A DNA stretch of 64,000 nt from positions 17,157,001 through 17,221,000 of the forward strand of contig NC_059478.1 in the NCBI RefSeq assembly GCF_018139145.2. Reading direction: 5' to 3'. The notes beneath the pieces were generated by a model. It was not told the DNA's origin. It saw nothing but the letters and a program-made list of their open reading frames with translations, and ran no database searches. Shown one piece after another: positions 25,561 through 37,589 of the stretch (its first letter is position 1; every line of letters begins with the position of its first letter). A program made the translations under genes and the position numbers. Source of the DNA: Gymnogyps californianus. Taxonomy: Eukaryota; Chordata; Aves; Accipitriformes; Cathartidae.

Positions 25561-27844
25561 GGCAGTTAAGTGCTAGAATTCTTTAAGCTAAGTTCCAGTA
25601 AAAGTAGTGGTGGTTCATATTTTTATGGTCATGTATCTTGGTGAGCAATGTTTTTGTTCATTCTCTGGTTTTGGCTAATGAAAATAATTAAGTGTATAAT
25701 TGAATTATGTGCTCAAAAAAATAGAGCCAAATTGATCTCTGAGTTGTTCTGTTTACACCAGGATATTTACATCCTAGATGGCTCTGCCTGTTGTCTTAAA
25801 GAATTCTGGGAAGGCTGCAAAACAGATAGGTTCAGTCAGTCATACATGAGTGCAGACTGTTTTGTTTTCACAGTAGGGACTAATGGTTGTTATCTAGTCT
25901 CCAGCCTATTATGACATGGTTTTGTTTTGTGTCTGTCTTTGATAGAGTGCTGTGTCTAGGAGCAAAGTGCCTAATCAGTTACACTGAAATGCTTGTTTTC
26001 CAGCACTGAACTGTACTGAAGTCAGACATTAGAAAAAAACTTTTTTTTTTAAATCTTCCATTCTATTAAATAAATACTAGTGTCCTACTAATGTACTTAC
26101 CAGTACAGAGCGAAGACTGTATTATTCTGTTTGCTGTTATTTTGAGCTTTAAACAACAGCATTGTATTTGTTGCTGATTCAACAGTTGCCAGACAGTGCT
26201 TGATGTGATAAGTCACTTTAATATGTAAGCATTTTCACAAGGTTAATTTTATAGGACTAAGCATTTCTTTGTACAGGGAAGTTAAGTTTTTGAAACTTTT
26301 GTCAAAACATTTTCTGTTTTCTAAAATGTTATCTGGTTCTGAAACTTGTGAACAGAACATGTCTTAGTACACTAAGATTTGGATTCATCCCGTCTAACTC
26401 TAGTTACTCAGGCTGTGTTTCCACAGTAATTAATTCCAAGATCTGTGCATTGACATAATGCCCAGCAACACAGTTGACCTGGATCAAATATGTGCATGTG
26501 ATCACATATCTGTTGAATTAGGCAGAGTACACAATACGAAGTTCACTACCTTTATGCTTTTACGTTATCTTTATGCCAGCCAAAGGTAGGGAAGTGATTA
26601 GAATAACTGGTTTGACGTGAGTAGCATTAGCTAATCAGTAGAAAAATAACCATTCAAAATTGTTAAACCACTTCAGTCCAGCAGAATGAATTTTATAGTG
26701 GATCAGTGCTTTGAATAATGGGGCTCTGATCAGTGTTAGAAAACTGAAAGGCTGCTGTGCCATTGACTCTGGACCTTAATTGAAGCTGGGGTTCCAAAAT
26801 GCCAGCCTAAGCAGTCTGCACCCTCTTCGGCTTTCCTTTAGCTTCTTTTTCCCATCTCTGTATCATTCCTTTTGTTGTCAGTAAAACTATCCTGCAGCTG
26901 CATGGTGAACCCATTGGGAAATTTATCTGGCTGAAAACCAACTTTTTTCCCCTCATGTTCATCCAGATCAAGTCCCCATGCCAGTTCACTGTTCAGCTGC
27001 GCAAACACTTGCACAAGTATGAATGGCCAAGGAAGAGACAGAAGAGGTGAGCCCTGGTGGCTGAAACAGCCCCACTGCCTAAAGTGAAACCACAGCTGAA
27101 GGTGTTCTATTAGGAGGCAAGTCACTCTGTGCTCCCTCTAGGTATTAGAAAGAGATAGACGAATTCAGCAGATAATTCAGTCCACTTTCAATTTGAATTA
27201 CCTTATATAGGTGTCTATATTTTTTTTGTTGATTGTAGAGATATCCCAGGATGGCTGACTTCCTGGCAGATCACTCAGCAAGTGCTGACAGCTAGTGGAA
27301 TGAATTTAGGCCTAAAAGCTACAACTGCAGTTGGCCTGGAACATTTCATCTCTTCTTTTGAGTGCAGATTTCCAAATTTCAAGAAAGCGTTTGTTTCCTT
27401 TTCTCTAAATCCTGGTGATCTCAAATATCAAGTCCAGAATCTTGTATCAGGTGGTGGCAAAGTAGATGTCAAGTGAAACATGATAAAGCACACCAATCCA
27501 TAGCGATGTTTTCCCAGAGTACTTTCTCAGCCTCTAAGCATTTAATCTAACAAAAATGAAGTTTCAAAAAGGTATGAATGTGAAGAGCCATAATAAGTAC
27601 TCTTTCCACAATCTTTTTGCCTGTATCTTGACTTACCTTTTGATGAATGCTGCAGCACATTCTGGATCTTGGTGTCCTGCCATCTAGGCCAGTATCCAGT
27701 CATGTATTCATAGCATGCTGTGACTCCTTTGAGATGTACCTTTTGTTTTCTGTTCCAGGGAAATTGTAGAGTCAGAGGGTGGGGCCTGCAGCTTGCCTGG
27801 GCTTGTCCCAATATGGAATCAAGATGCGTCCAAAATTTGGGTAC

Positions 27845-27874
27845 TAAACCACTCCTAAGTAAAGGAGCGGTTTA
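27845..27874. repeat. Inverted repeat, 12-bp arms with one mismatch
   Basis: TAAACCACTCCT (27845-27856) pairs with AGGAGCGGTTTA (27863-27874) with one A/C mismatch and a 6-nt loop AAGTAA. Confidence 0.7.
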
Positions 27875-30800
27875 TGGGCTGCGCTTCTGTCTGTGCTTAT
27901 AGGAATGTTCTCAGCGGCTATCTAGCACCTTATTGTAGTCTTAGAAATGTTTGTTTGGCATCGCAAAGAAGCCAGGAAATAACATATCCTCTTCTAGAAG
28001 TAGCTTCTTCTGGTATGAGAGAAACTGATGACAAATTAGGTATAATCTGACTCCTGTATTACACAAAAAGGTCTTCCTCCCCAGAGCATGAGGCATAGCG
28101 CTCTGTCCTGTAACAATCAGCAGTTCAACACAGACATCCTGAAAGCTATAGCACAGTACTCATAGACTAGTGCTCCAGGAAGGAACTGTGGTTTTCTCAG
28201 TATCCTCTAATGCAACTAAAGCAGGGTTTGATGCTACGTGGGATTGGGACAGAATGATATTTAATCATGTTACCATATTGTGCTACAGTCTTTAGGAGTG
28301 TGGTTTTATTATGATTTCTTATGACCTATAGTAAAAGAGTAAATCATGCTTCAGATGTGTTGAGGAATCTCACCATGATGTGACCAGCTCCTTCAGTGTA
28401 GTAGAATGTTACCTACAGAGAGAGTAATGTAAATATATAAGTGCAAGTGTCTATTTTGATATAATAAAAAAATACCTTGGATATTGCCAGACATGGAAGA
28501 TATTTCTTGGTTCCTTTATAACCATGAATTTAAATATAGAATTATTTTGGAAAGCTTTGTATCGTTTAACTATTAAAATGTTTGTGTACATTTGTAAGTA
28601 TTCATTATGTACTTTTCTGTACATCATTGGTTGAGTTGTGAGTGGAAAGATACATAGAAAGCTGAGTGACAAGAAGGGGTTTTTTATGAGGTGTTCTAAG
28701 AGTTAGAACTCTGGTTTTCCAGTACCACCTTGTACTGAGCTGCATTCTGATTAATAGCATTTTATGGCTTAATGTGATTTCATTAACATGTTATAGTGTT
28801 TTCCTTTGAGAGGCTAAAGGTATAAAGAATCTTTCCTTTTTGTCTTGTATGGGTTTTCTTATACAGAGAGATTGCAGTTTTAATAGGATATATATTTAGA
28901 TCTTTTATAATTTTATTTGTCATACAAAGAAGGCCAGCCTTAATGGATTTAAATAAAATATATGCATTGACGTAATTTATTGTGGGTGAATATAAAATAA
29001 TATGCAAAACCTGAATTAGATTAAATGTAATTAATATTCCATAACTTCCTGCTTTTGGTGGGGAAAAGAGATTTTGCATTTAAATTCTTAAATAACTGTT
29101 TCTGCATATGTTGTATTTCTTGCCCTGCTGCAGTAGTGTAAAGTTAAATATGAACTGCTTTCTTGCCATGTGGGTCTTCTCCTTGTCATTCATTATATAG
29201 AAGACCTAAGATGTGTGCTATTAAGAAGGAAGATGAGTAAGCAGTACAGATCGTTGTTTGTGCTTGGGACAATACAGAGACAAGTCCGTCTTCAAAGAAG
29301 GTGTAAAATAACTGAGGGATCCCTCGTGTTTTTATTAGATGGTCAAAATAATTAGCATAAAGCCATGATTGGTTTTGCCTTGTCAAACCCAAATATCTTG
29401 CCTTTGTCACTCTCAGATAAAGCCCTTTTACTCATTCCTGGTTTTTTACTTCTCTTTGAAACATTACAAACAACCAGAGTGCTTTGGAGCAGTGGTATGT
29501 AGTGTCAACCTGGCAGATTCCAGACTAGTGCTAAAGTATTCTGGTAGCTTTGCCAATAGATGGAGAGGAGGCTGCTTTGAACACTTTCATCTGCATAATA
29601 GTTAGAGGTGGTATTGCTACCTGTGTGGTCTATTTTGCTCTCACTAAGAGATACAAGGATTTGAAGGTTTTTGCCATTTTTGTCTGAGGAGGTCAGAAAT
29701 GTAGATGGTGTTAAAGGTGTAAACATACACCTCTGACTGTACCATTTCATCTGTTGAAAGTTCCAAATTTGTTTATTGCTGCTTTCTGGCCTTCTGTTTA
29801 TCCTTGTCTCTACATCAGTTATGTTCTACATTAAAAACTCCCCAACATCTGTCACATGCAAAGAGAGGCTGTTAATTCTCTTGTATTTGAGACTTTTTAC
29901 AGAAACACAGAAAAACAGAAGCTTACAAGGAAATCTTAGCTCCATAGTAACAGTTCTTCCACTGCTAGAAGCAAAGAGAGGAAAACAGGCCCCCTGGTAA
30001 AAAGGAACCCATAAAACCTTATCCAGCTTCTTTCTGGTGTTGTCTTCCAGTTTAATATGTCATTTACTAAAATTAGTCAATAAAAGAAAACTGGGTTTAG
30101 TGCAGTTTTACCCATGTATTTCCAACTTCTGAAACAGGTCTGTCTAATCTATGCCAGCACAAGTTGCTTGACATGATTTTCAATACCAAATTGAAGGCGG
30201 GGGGGAGGAACATAACATGTTCTTGTCACAGAATATATGCAATAGTTTATTTTTACTATTTTTTTCATTACTAATTGTTTTTTGTTAAAGATGATACTCA
30301 GTTTTCTTGTATTATATCTGACAAGGGCTGTACTTAGTTTTTTTTGATTCTAGTAGTGGCTGATACTAGCTGACTCAAAACACATGGAATTCTGTAGCTC
30401 TGAGAACTTCTGATATCTACAGTGAAAATTTTTTTCCAAATCTTTCCAAAAGTTTTGGTTTCTCTCTGACTTAAGACTTACAATAGTGAGCTGCAGATTA
30501 GAGGAGTTTAACAGTAAACCAATTCCTATTGGAAAATACTGATTTGTCAGAACTATAGTTTTTAGCCAGTAGTAAATGAAGATCAGACATCTGGTATTAT
30601 ATGTACCCAGTTTGTACTCTTCTAGATCTGCAAAATTAAATGTGCTGTAGCCAGAAACTCCAGCAAGTCAGAGCATGTTCATGCTCCAGTTTGTCACTGA
30701 ATGAGCTAAGGTTTATATAACTCCTCAAAGTCTCTTGGTTTACTACAGCGTTATTTCCAGGATGATCAGCTACAGGACATTTCTGCTTGCAAACTCTTCT

Positions 30801-32921
30801 GAGGCTAGGGATCGCAAGGCTGCTTGACTCTTACTCATAACAGATAGCTCTTTGGGAGTTTCTGAAGGACCTTCTGTCTGCAGACCTAAGACAGACCAAA
30901 TAGCAAGACTGGATGTTGCTAGCTTTATTATGGAGGTCTGGATAGCTGCTGACTAAACTTGTCTGTTTCAGTTGGCAGCTGGGGGGGCCCTTAGAAAGCA
31001 CAGTTGCCATAGGTCATAGTTTTCAAACTAAATATTGTCAGATTTCAAGTACTGGAGCATTTTCACTTCATATTGTCATTCTAATTTGGCCTGATATGTC
31101 TTCGATTAACTTGAAAATTACCAGCGAATAAACTTGATTTCCTAGCCAACGGTTCTGCTGATCATTATTTTTTCTGTGTGGCATCTGTGGGAGTTGAGGG
31201 AATGTAGCGTTTTGTTTGTTTGGGTCCTTTCTCTTCTAAGACAAGTCTACAGTAGAAACTTGCTTTGACTTTTGTTTATCAGGGAATCTACAAGAACTGC
31301 TGTGTGAGCAATCTATGCATACCATGTCCTCATCTTGTGTAGTTACTTCTGCATTTTATCATTGCGGCTGCACAGCAGTGCTTTTGGAGTAGATGTATTT
31401 TCTCCTGGTTCTTTTAGGAAGACTGGAATTCTGATGTTTAAGGTCAAACTGCAAAGTTCCAATGAATCCTCTTGTTTTGTCCCATCATCTCTTTTGTTAC
31501 TGTAAGCCAGGCATATTTTGAAAATGGTCTCTCAAGAACTGTCAAGTACCCAACTCTTGGCACAAGTAAGGTACGCAAGCTACAGCATCACAGGTCTTGG
31601 GACCTATGTCCCAGTTATGTTCCTCCTCACTCATCTGTCTAGATGGCTGCTTGCATAGGTGTCTTTGCAGTAGGTGGAAAGATGCACCTGTACATACTCC
31701 CTTCCTTCAGAAAGCAGAAGTCAAGGGTGACCATAGAAGGCCACAGCAGTGTCTGATGTGTGACCAGCGATGGCCAGCACACTGCTGGTTTCTCAGCCTT
31801 CCCTAGGCTGATGTCGCAAAGGGCAGCACTTCACCACTAACGTTTTTGTGGCGAGGTAATACACAGACAGCATGATGCTGTATAGATAAACAGATGGTTA
31901 AGGGGTAGGGCAGGTCAACATCAAATGCTGATGGGGAGAGCTTGACAGAGGTGCTGTGCTTGTTTCAGGACACTGGTGCTTCCAGACTTCATCCCACATC
32001 TCAGTAAATCCATCTCCAAAGCAGATACAAAGTATGAAAACAACAAAAATTTTGCAACGAGGAATCTAATCTAGCTTAATTCAAAGTAATTCACAACTAA
32101 TGTAGCTAGTGTAGGCAGTCCTGTGAATTCTTCATTCTTACAGCTTGCAGGCGAATTCTCTTTAACAGCTTTGCATCAAGTATGTACAAGGATGGCTTGT
32201 GTAAATTGTCATATGTGAAGACAAAGAACAATTTTCAATTTGATCTGAAGACAGAATAAAACTCCTAGGAAAAGGATGTAATGACTCATGCAAGAGTAAT
32301 CACAGTTTATGCAGGGCTGCCCAGCTACCAGTCCCATTACTTAGCACGCAGTCATGTTACTAAGGAAATTACTACTCCTTTTCTGGTTCTTATTCATAAA
32401 ACATGACAATGAAGCATGACATTGCTTCCGATGTAATTACAGTGCCTGAAGATTTCCTGAGTTTTTAGAATCAGCCAATAGAGACCACCTTATGTGCTAA
32501 CTGATGTGAGTTTGTGGCGTGATTTTAGATGTCTTTTACCTGAACTGTGGAACGTATGGTTTAGATAGAGAAGCAAGACATTTTCCTTTGTGCAATGAGG
32601 AAAATAATAGTGTGCGCTTCTGTAGCATCTTCCACTTGATGAGCTGATAAAGTACTGTACAGTCTTTCCTGTGGAAAATATCTACCACTGATGCATGTTA
32701 CAAAAACGTAAATATAGGTCATACAGGAAGTAAGTGGGTCAGAACACTAGAACTGAAAGTGTAATCCAGGTATCTCAACTCCTCTTTCTGTATTCTCACC
32801 ATAATTCCATTTTTCTTGCACAGGAGGTATTAGTGAGGCATTTTGGTGTCCAAGATGGGATCACAGTCTGTTGGTTTTTGGTTTCTTTCTCCTCCTCCTG
32901 CTTTTCCCCTCCCTCCCCCAG

Positions 32922-33031
32922 GTATATTTTGAAGAACGATTGTGCCTGAAATATCGTATGGGAGATCTCCGTAGATTGTTACTTGTGGCAGTGAAGTTCT
33001 GGAATCTGTCACTGTGCCTGAAACATTTCTG
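32922..33031 (+). other. Cryptic or alternative exon candidate upstream of BCAR3
   Basis: An almost unbroken pyrimidine tract of about 40 nt, ending CCCTCCCCCAG, forms an excellent 3' splice site at 32921. After 110 bp, G|GTACGT offers a fair donor. One frame is open across the interval (begins VYFEERLCLKYRMGDLRR), but I do not recognise the peptide as part of BCAR3 or any neighbour. It could be an alternative 5' UTR exon, an exon of an unannotated transcript, or chance. It lies 2.1 kb upstream of the CpG island. Confidence 0.2.
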
Positions 33032-35149
33032 GTACGTCTCTGTCCTCAATACTTACCTGGTTTTACACAACTGGTAAGACAAAAGCAAAGTGCCATCAGC
33101 TATTCAAGATTTGCTAGGTTTCTTAGTTCATCAGTAGCTCAAATGTCATTGCATTTGGGGAAAAACTTAGTTGAAAAAAGATTGGAGTGGCGTTTTGTTG
33201 TGCATTTAGGCCTCATTTTATGTGAAGTTGGTTTGAATTCAGATCTGAACTTCAAGGTTCTGTTTGGTGTCAGTATGATGTTATAATTTTCTGTAATTTG
33301 GGGGGAGAGAGTTATGTAAGTGTGGCATGCTGATGGACACAGACTTCTACAAGTGGTGACTTACGTCCTAGCACCAGTGACTGAATCCTTTTGGAAACTA
33401 TTGTCTTTCACATTTACCTTAATCTTTCTGTTTTGGAAGTTGTTATTGTAAAAGGTGTGTGGCAATAGCAACAGTGATAATGCTTTCCTACTGCTCGTGG
33501 CTGCCTTAAGGAACCAAAGTGGGGTTGCTATGGGAAGGGGGGCACCAGTCAGAAATGCCACTGTGAGCTTCCTTTACCTTGGTATATTAGATAGATTTAA
33601 CTTTCTAATCTTCTGTCTCCTCTTCTTCCCTTACTGCATATTTGAGCGCTTTCTGCCTTTATTTTTTTTCTCTCTTATTTTATACTAAACTTCATCTTAC
33701 ATGAGCTTTCTTTATGCAAAGGTTCTACTCATATCTGTGAAAATTCCCAGACTTTTCCAAGAACTTTCCTCTCCCAATACCTATTTCTGCAACATACATG
33801 ATGGCTAAAGAATCTTCTCTTGATGAGCTAAGTGTTTCTTAAGCTCTAGCTACACTTCAAAGGAAGGTCCAGTGCTCTTTCTGTCTTGAATTGCTTCATT
33901 TTTTTAAAAAACTCATTTTGCTGGAAGATATTTTAGATAGCTCAGATTGCAAAATTCAGTGTTCTGGACAATGCATAAAAACCCAAACTACAAAGAGATA
34001 AATGTCGTAGCTCTACCCAGTATCCAGAGATGTCACTATGGTAAACCAGCATGTGGAATTTTAATCCTGCTGTTGTTACCATTGGATGTAGCTTAACTTG
34101 TTTAGAGTAAGAATACCATAGTTTCATTTATTTTTGATGATTGGTTTGATAATACATAGAGGTCCTGGAAGATGAATAATCTGCTCCTTAATGACATTTA
34201 TCATTTAGATAGTTTAGGACCACAACTTCAGCAACATCATGTAGTCAGCCTCTGAAGTAGATACATCAGAAGAAGCTTATTAAAGCTAGTCCTGGTAAAA
34301 ATGGAGAAAGAGAGTGAAAGGATTGAACATTGGAGTGAAATGAAAATAATGCATGAAGAGGATCTCCCAAAACAGAAGAACCATACAACTAGTAGGGCTC
34401 AAATATTTAATGTCAAAATCAATTAAATGTTTGGTTAGGCAGAGAACTATTTGCCTCTGGAAAACTAATACCAGTAGGATAGCTTTGAAGAGGTTTGCAG
34501 AATGTTGGTTTGCAAATTCTGATAGGAGGGAAAGAACAGCGTTATCAAAATTGCTTTGGACAACTGGAATAACTGCAGCAAAACCTGAGAAATGTTGGCC
34601 AGGCAGCCTGAAAGACTGAGCCAACAGGAAAGAGACAAATACGATGTTAAAGAAAAATTTTATCTAGACAGTGGTTTAAAAAGTCAACTGAGTGTGCCTT
34701 GATTTCTATTTAAGCAAAAGCCCTTTGGCTGAGTCAGTGGTACAGCTGAAGGTGCCTGAGGTAATTTGTTAAAAATGAATGTTCTGTCTGTAATTATCTG
34801 ATTGTTTTAATGGGTATACTTTACAAAAGGAGGTTAACTAGTCGTCTATTCTGTCAATAGCTCTCGATCCTTTACAGCTATTTGGCCATTTGTTTTAGAA
34901 AATGCTTTTTATCCCACCAACCTGTTGCACAGATAACTTCATGTGGCATGGTGGGATCAGGGGGAAGTCTGCTAATGTAAGTAAATTGTGTGTGTAAAGT
35001 ATGTAATAGGCTCTTGAATCGTCCGTGGACAGCGTGGTTTTAGGAAACTTATTTTCTTCTGTAGTTTGGGAGACGAAATTGTGGAAGTCAAGTTCTTAAA
35101 TCCATGGAAAAGGGCAAGGAGAGGTCACTGCACGTAAACGGCTTGCGTG

Positions 35150-35356
35150 CCGGGGGTTCGGCGAGACTCAGCCTGAATAGCCTGCGGAGGGGTGTGGTTG
35201 GAGAGCCGTAAATCACGGCTCGGCGCTGGCTCTGCTGCTCAGAGCGCCTGCGGCCGCGGCGCTGCCTGAGCTGCCGCACGCAGTGCACGGCCGCGGGGGG
35301 CTGCAGGGGCCGGCCCGACGCCACCTCCCCGCGCCCGCCGGTGCCGCGCTCGCCAG
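35150..35356 (+). other. BCAR3: Probable non-coding first exon of BCAR3 (5' UTR)
   Basis: GCCAG|GTGAGT at 35352-35362 matches the consensus 5' splice site and sits in the first third of the CpG island. Spliced to 42168 it would give GCCAG-AACCAAAA-ATG, a non-coding leader followed by the BCAR3 start. The 5' edge is arbitrary because the transcription start cannot be read from sequence. A GC-rich 7-bp hairpin (GAGCCGT...ACGGCTC, 35203-35221) would fall in the leader. Other first exons within the island are possible. Confidence 0.5.
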
Positions 35357-35477
35357 GTGAGTGGCGCCCGGGAGTCGGTCTTGTTTGCTGGGGTGAAAAC
35401 GGGAGAGTCACGGAACCAGGTCCGTACTTTCGCGGCCCGGGCGAGTGAGCGATAAGGCGCTCTTAGAAGGCTCCGGT

Positions 35478-35484
35478 TGAGTCA
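35478..35484. promoter_or_regulatory. AP-1 (TRE) consensus site in the CpG island
   Basis: TGAGTCA exactly matches the AP-1 consensus, about 120 bp downstream of the probable first-exon donor. A 7-bp match is common by chance, so the call rests on its place inside the promoter island. Confidence 0.35.
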
Positions 35485-37562
35485 CCCTTAGTTTAGTTAT
35501 CGCGAGCTGCTCTTCTTTAGGGCAGGCTGGTGCAAGTGTACGCGCCGGCTCCTACCGCGGCACGGCCATACCTTGGGCTCTCCCGAGAACGTCCCAGTTC
35601 GTTTATTGGAAGGGCTCCGGACCGCTGGTGTTGCGGGTCCGGCCTCCGGCCACCCCTTCCTCCTGCCCGGCTGCCCGCTTCCCCCGTGTCCGCCGCCCGC
35701 GGGGCTCCGCAACCCCGAGGGACCTGGACGAGACTCGCTGCCAGGAGGTCGCTTGGCCGGGACAAAACCTCCAACTAATTCCCAGAAAGCCTGGAAAGAA
35801 GCAGCAGTGATCAGACTGGTAACTGTGGGGACAGCGTTGTCCTCTCGGGCAGAGAATTAAAAGCTGGTTCGTGTGAGTGTGTGTGTGTGAGTGCGTCCTT
35901 CTGTCCCTCCTCCTCTATCCGGGCAGGGAACGGGGGAGCAGGGCGGCGGTTGATTTGCGGACTACTAGAAATGCGGTAGCTGTGGCAGTAACTACTGAGA
36001 CGTTTGATCCAATGCTTAGGTTTTGTAGGGGTGGATCCCACGGAAATCTATTAAATATTCTTTAAGTATAAAACACTGGTGTACTCGAGATGCCGAGATA
36101 CTTCACTGAGTGGAGAGAAAGGAAATGCTGTGTCCTTTTTATTTTTTTTGTTTGTTTGTTTTGTTAATTAAAGAGGAGCTTATATAAAAGCGCTTCTTTC
36201 TGTCCAAATTTGTAATTTCCATAAGTCAGTTGTTAGTTCAAAATAATTAAGTGCATACTTGCTGCTGAAAAGTTTTTTTTAAATACTTCATTTTCAGTTA
36301 GAGTGGGTTGTTTTGTGGGGTTTTTTTTCAGTAACATCGTGGGAACAGAGAAGCAGGCAAAATAATAAATGACTTCCTATACTAGAGGAGGAACAAAAAA
36401 AGCTTGTATTTTGAAGTATTAGCTGAAAAACGCTTAGATTTGACTGCAACCTTGGTGAAGTCCTCTATTTCTGCCCGCAAAATGGGGAGAGAATGTTTAT
36501 TTCAAGTCAAGGCTTCATACTGTTCGGGATTACTGAGCTAACTGATTGAGCACTTAAGTTTCTGAGATAATTCCATAGTACAGGCCAAATGAGGAGGTCT
36601 CTACTTACTATTGAATCCTCTTTCAATGGTAACTTTTTCATGGCATGTTTTATAGATATCAAGGCATTCTACATGTGAAAACTCACTAAGAGAAGTGTGG
36701 GGTTTATCTGTTTCTCTCATCTTGAAACAGAGGGATTTCAAAGATAACTTACCCTGGCCTGTGTGCTTTCTGTTGCCTGAGAATACTAGTTAAAACTAAC
36801 ATTTTAAATAGATTGTCAGATTACAGTGCAAGGATGTATGGGAGGTGGAAATTGTGTGACACATAAGGAGAGAGAAAGAGAGCATGAACGTTTTGATAGC
36901 ACTTCAAGACCCTTTGGAAGCACTGACCTGGCTGTAATCTCGTGGGGAGTTTTTGATGTTTGACAGACTCATGTTTTTTCTGATAGTAGCTTAAAGCCTT
37001 TGAACTATTGCATATGTTTTCTCAATCTATTTCTACGTATCATAACAGGCTGTAGGTTCTTGAACCTTATTATTCTTCTCAAAGTCCTGTGACCTGTTTG
37101 CTATAGCAGCTGCTGCATCAGTTTATCTCGTTTTAAAAAAAAAAAGGCAGAAAATACATGTTGTAGAAAGCTGCTTCTAAGCCATTTTGGGAGCAGGAAT
37201 CCTCTCTTTATTATACTAACGAAGAAGACTACATTGCTTCTGGGGAGACAACATGAAATCTACATTGAGTTTATAGTGGCTACAGTTTTAACTGTATTTC
37301 TTTCTACGATATGTTAACTTTAGTGGCTTTTCAGTCATGCTTTTTCTGTTTCTGTAACTTATCCTCTTAGTACACAAAAATTAAATCTGAGGAAATGATC
37401 TGGGTTTTGTCCTGAACTTGACTTTCTTCACCATTAAGATCGATCACTTTCATTATTTCCCATGTGCATCTGCATAGTGCATGCAAATGTGCCAAGTAAC
37501 TTAGCAGGGAGAAGAGAGTAATGTGTCTCCCACTTGTCATAATTTATTGTTACTGGTTATGA

Positions 37563-37589
37563 GGGAGGGCGGGCAGGCAGGTGGGTGGG
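37563..37589 (+). repeat. Strong G-quadruplex motif in BCAR3 intron 1
   Basis: GGG-A-GGG-C-GGG-(9 nt)-GGG-T-GGG supplies five G3 runs with several 1-nt loops. It lies on the non-template strand about 2.2 kb after the predicted first exon, so it could fold in DNA during transcription and in the nascent RNA. Confidence 0.75.

Larger units (their letters stand above)
20096..35124. other. Non-coding DNA between LTR copy 2 and the BCAR3 promoter
   Basis: No supported exon, RNA gene or full transposon. The frames with overlapping sense and antisense openings (for example 26807-27125 and 34286-34624) match nothing I recognise and show no splice context. The stretch holds two inverted repeats, a G-quadruplex motif, a T21 tract and one cryptic-exon candidate, all listed separately. 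As this is immediately upstream of a promoter, enhancers are plausible, but none can be pointed to. Confidence 0.6.
35125..35985. promoter_or_regulatory. BCAR3: CpG-island promoter of BCAR3
   Basis: This is the only long CpG-dense, G+C-rich block in the window, in sharp contrast to the flanks. It contains GC-rich stretches (CCCCGCGCCCGCCGG; CGCCGCCCGCGGGG), a GGGTGTGG CACCC/KLF-type box near 35191, and no TATA box. This fits a housekeeping-type promoter with dispersed starts. It lies 5' of the first coding exon of BCAR3 in the same orientation and contains a consensus splice donor, so BCAR3 is the natural target. Such islands are often bidirectional, but I see no gene on the - strand upstream. 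Confidence 0.85.

Noticed and set aside
26807..27125. Two overlapping - strand frames in a slightly G+C-richer patch as an exon
   Set aside because: Neither frame resembles a protein family, and the flanks lack a convincing acceptor and donor pair.
34286..34624. Overlapping sense (88-codon) and antisense (112-codon) open frames as a transposon or gene remnant
   Set aside because: Neither peptide resembles a known element, and no boundary repeats or splice sites surround them.
35497..35778. Open frames of 60-95 codons on both strands in the CpG island as coding genes
   Set aside because: G+C-rich DNA lacks stop codons by composition. The frames overlap on both strands and are Arg/Pro/Gly/Ala-rich with no family match.
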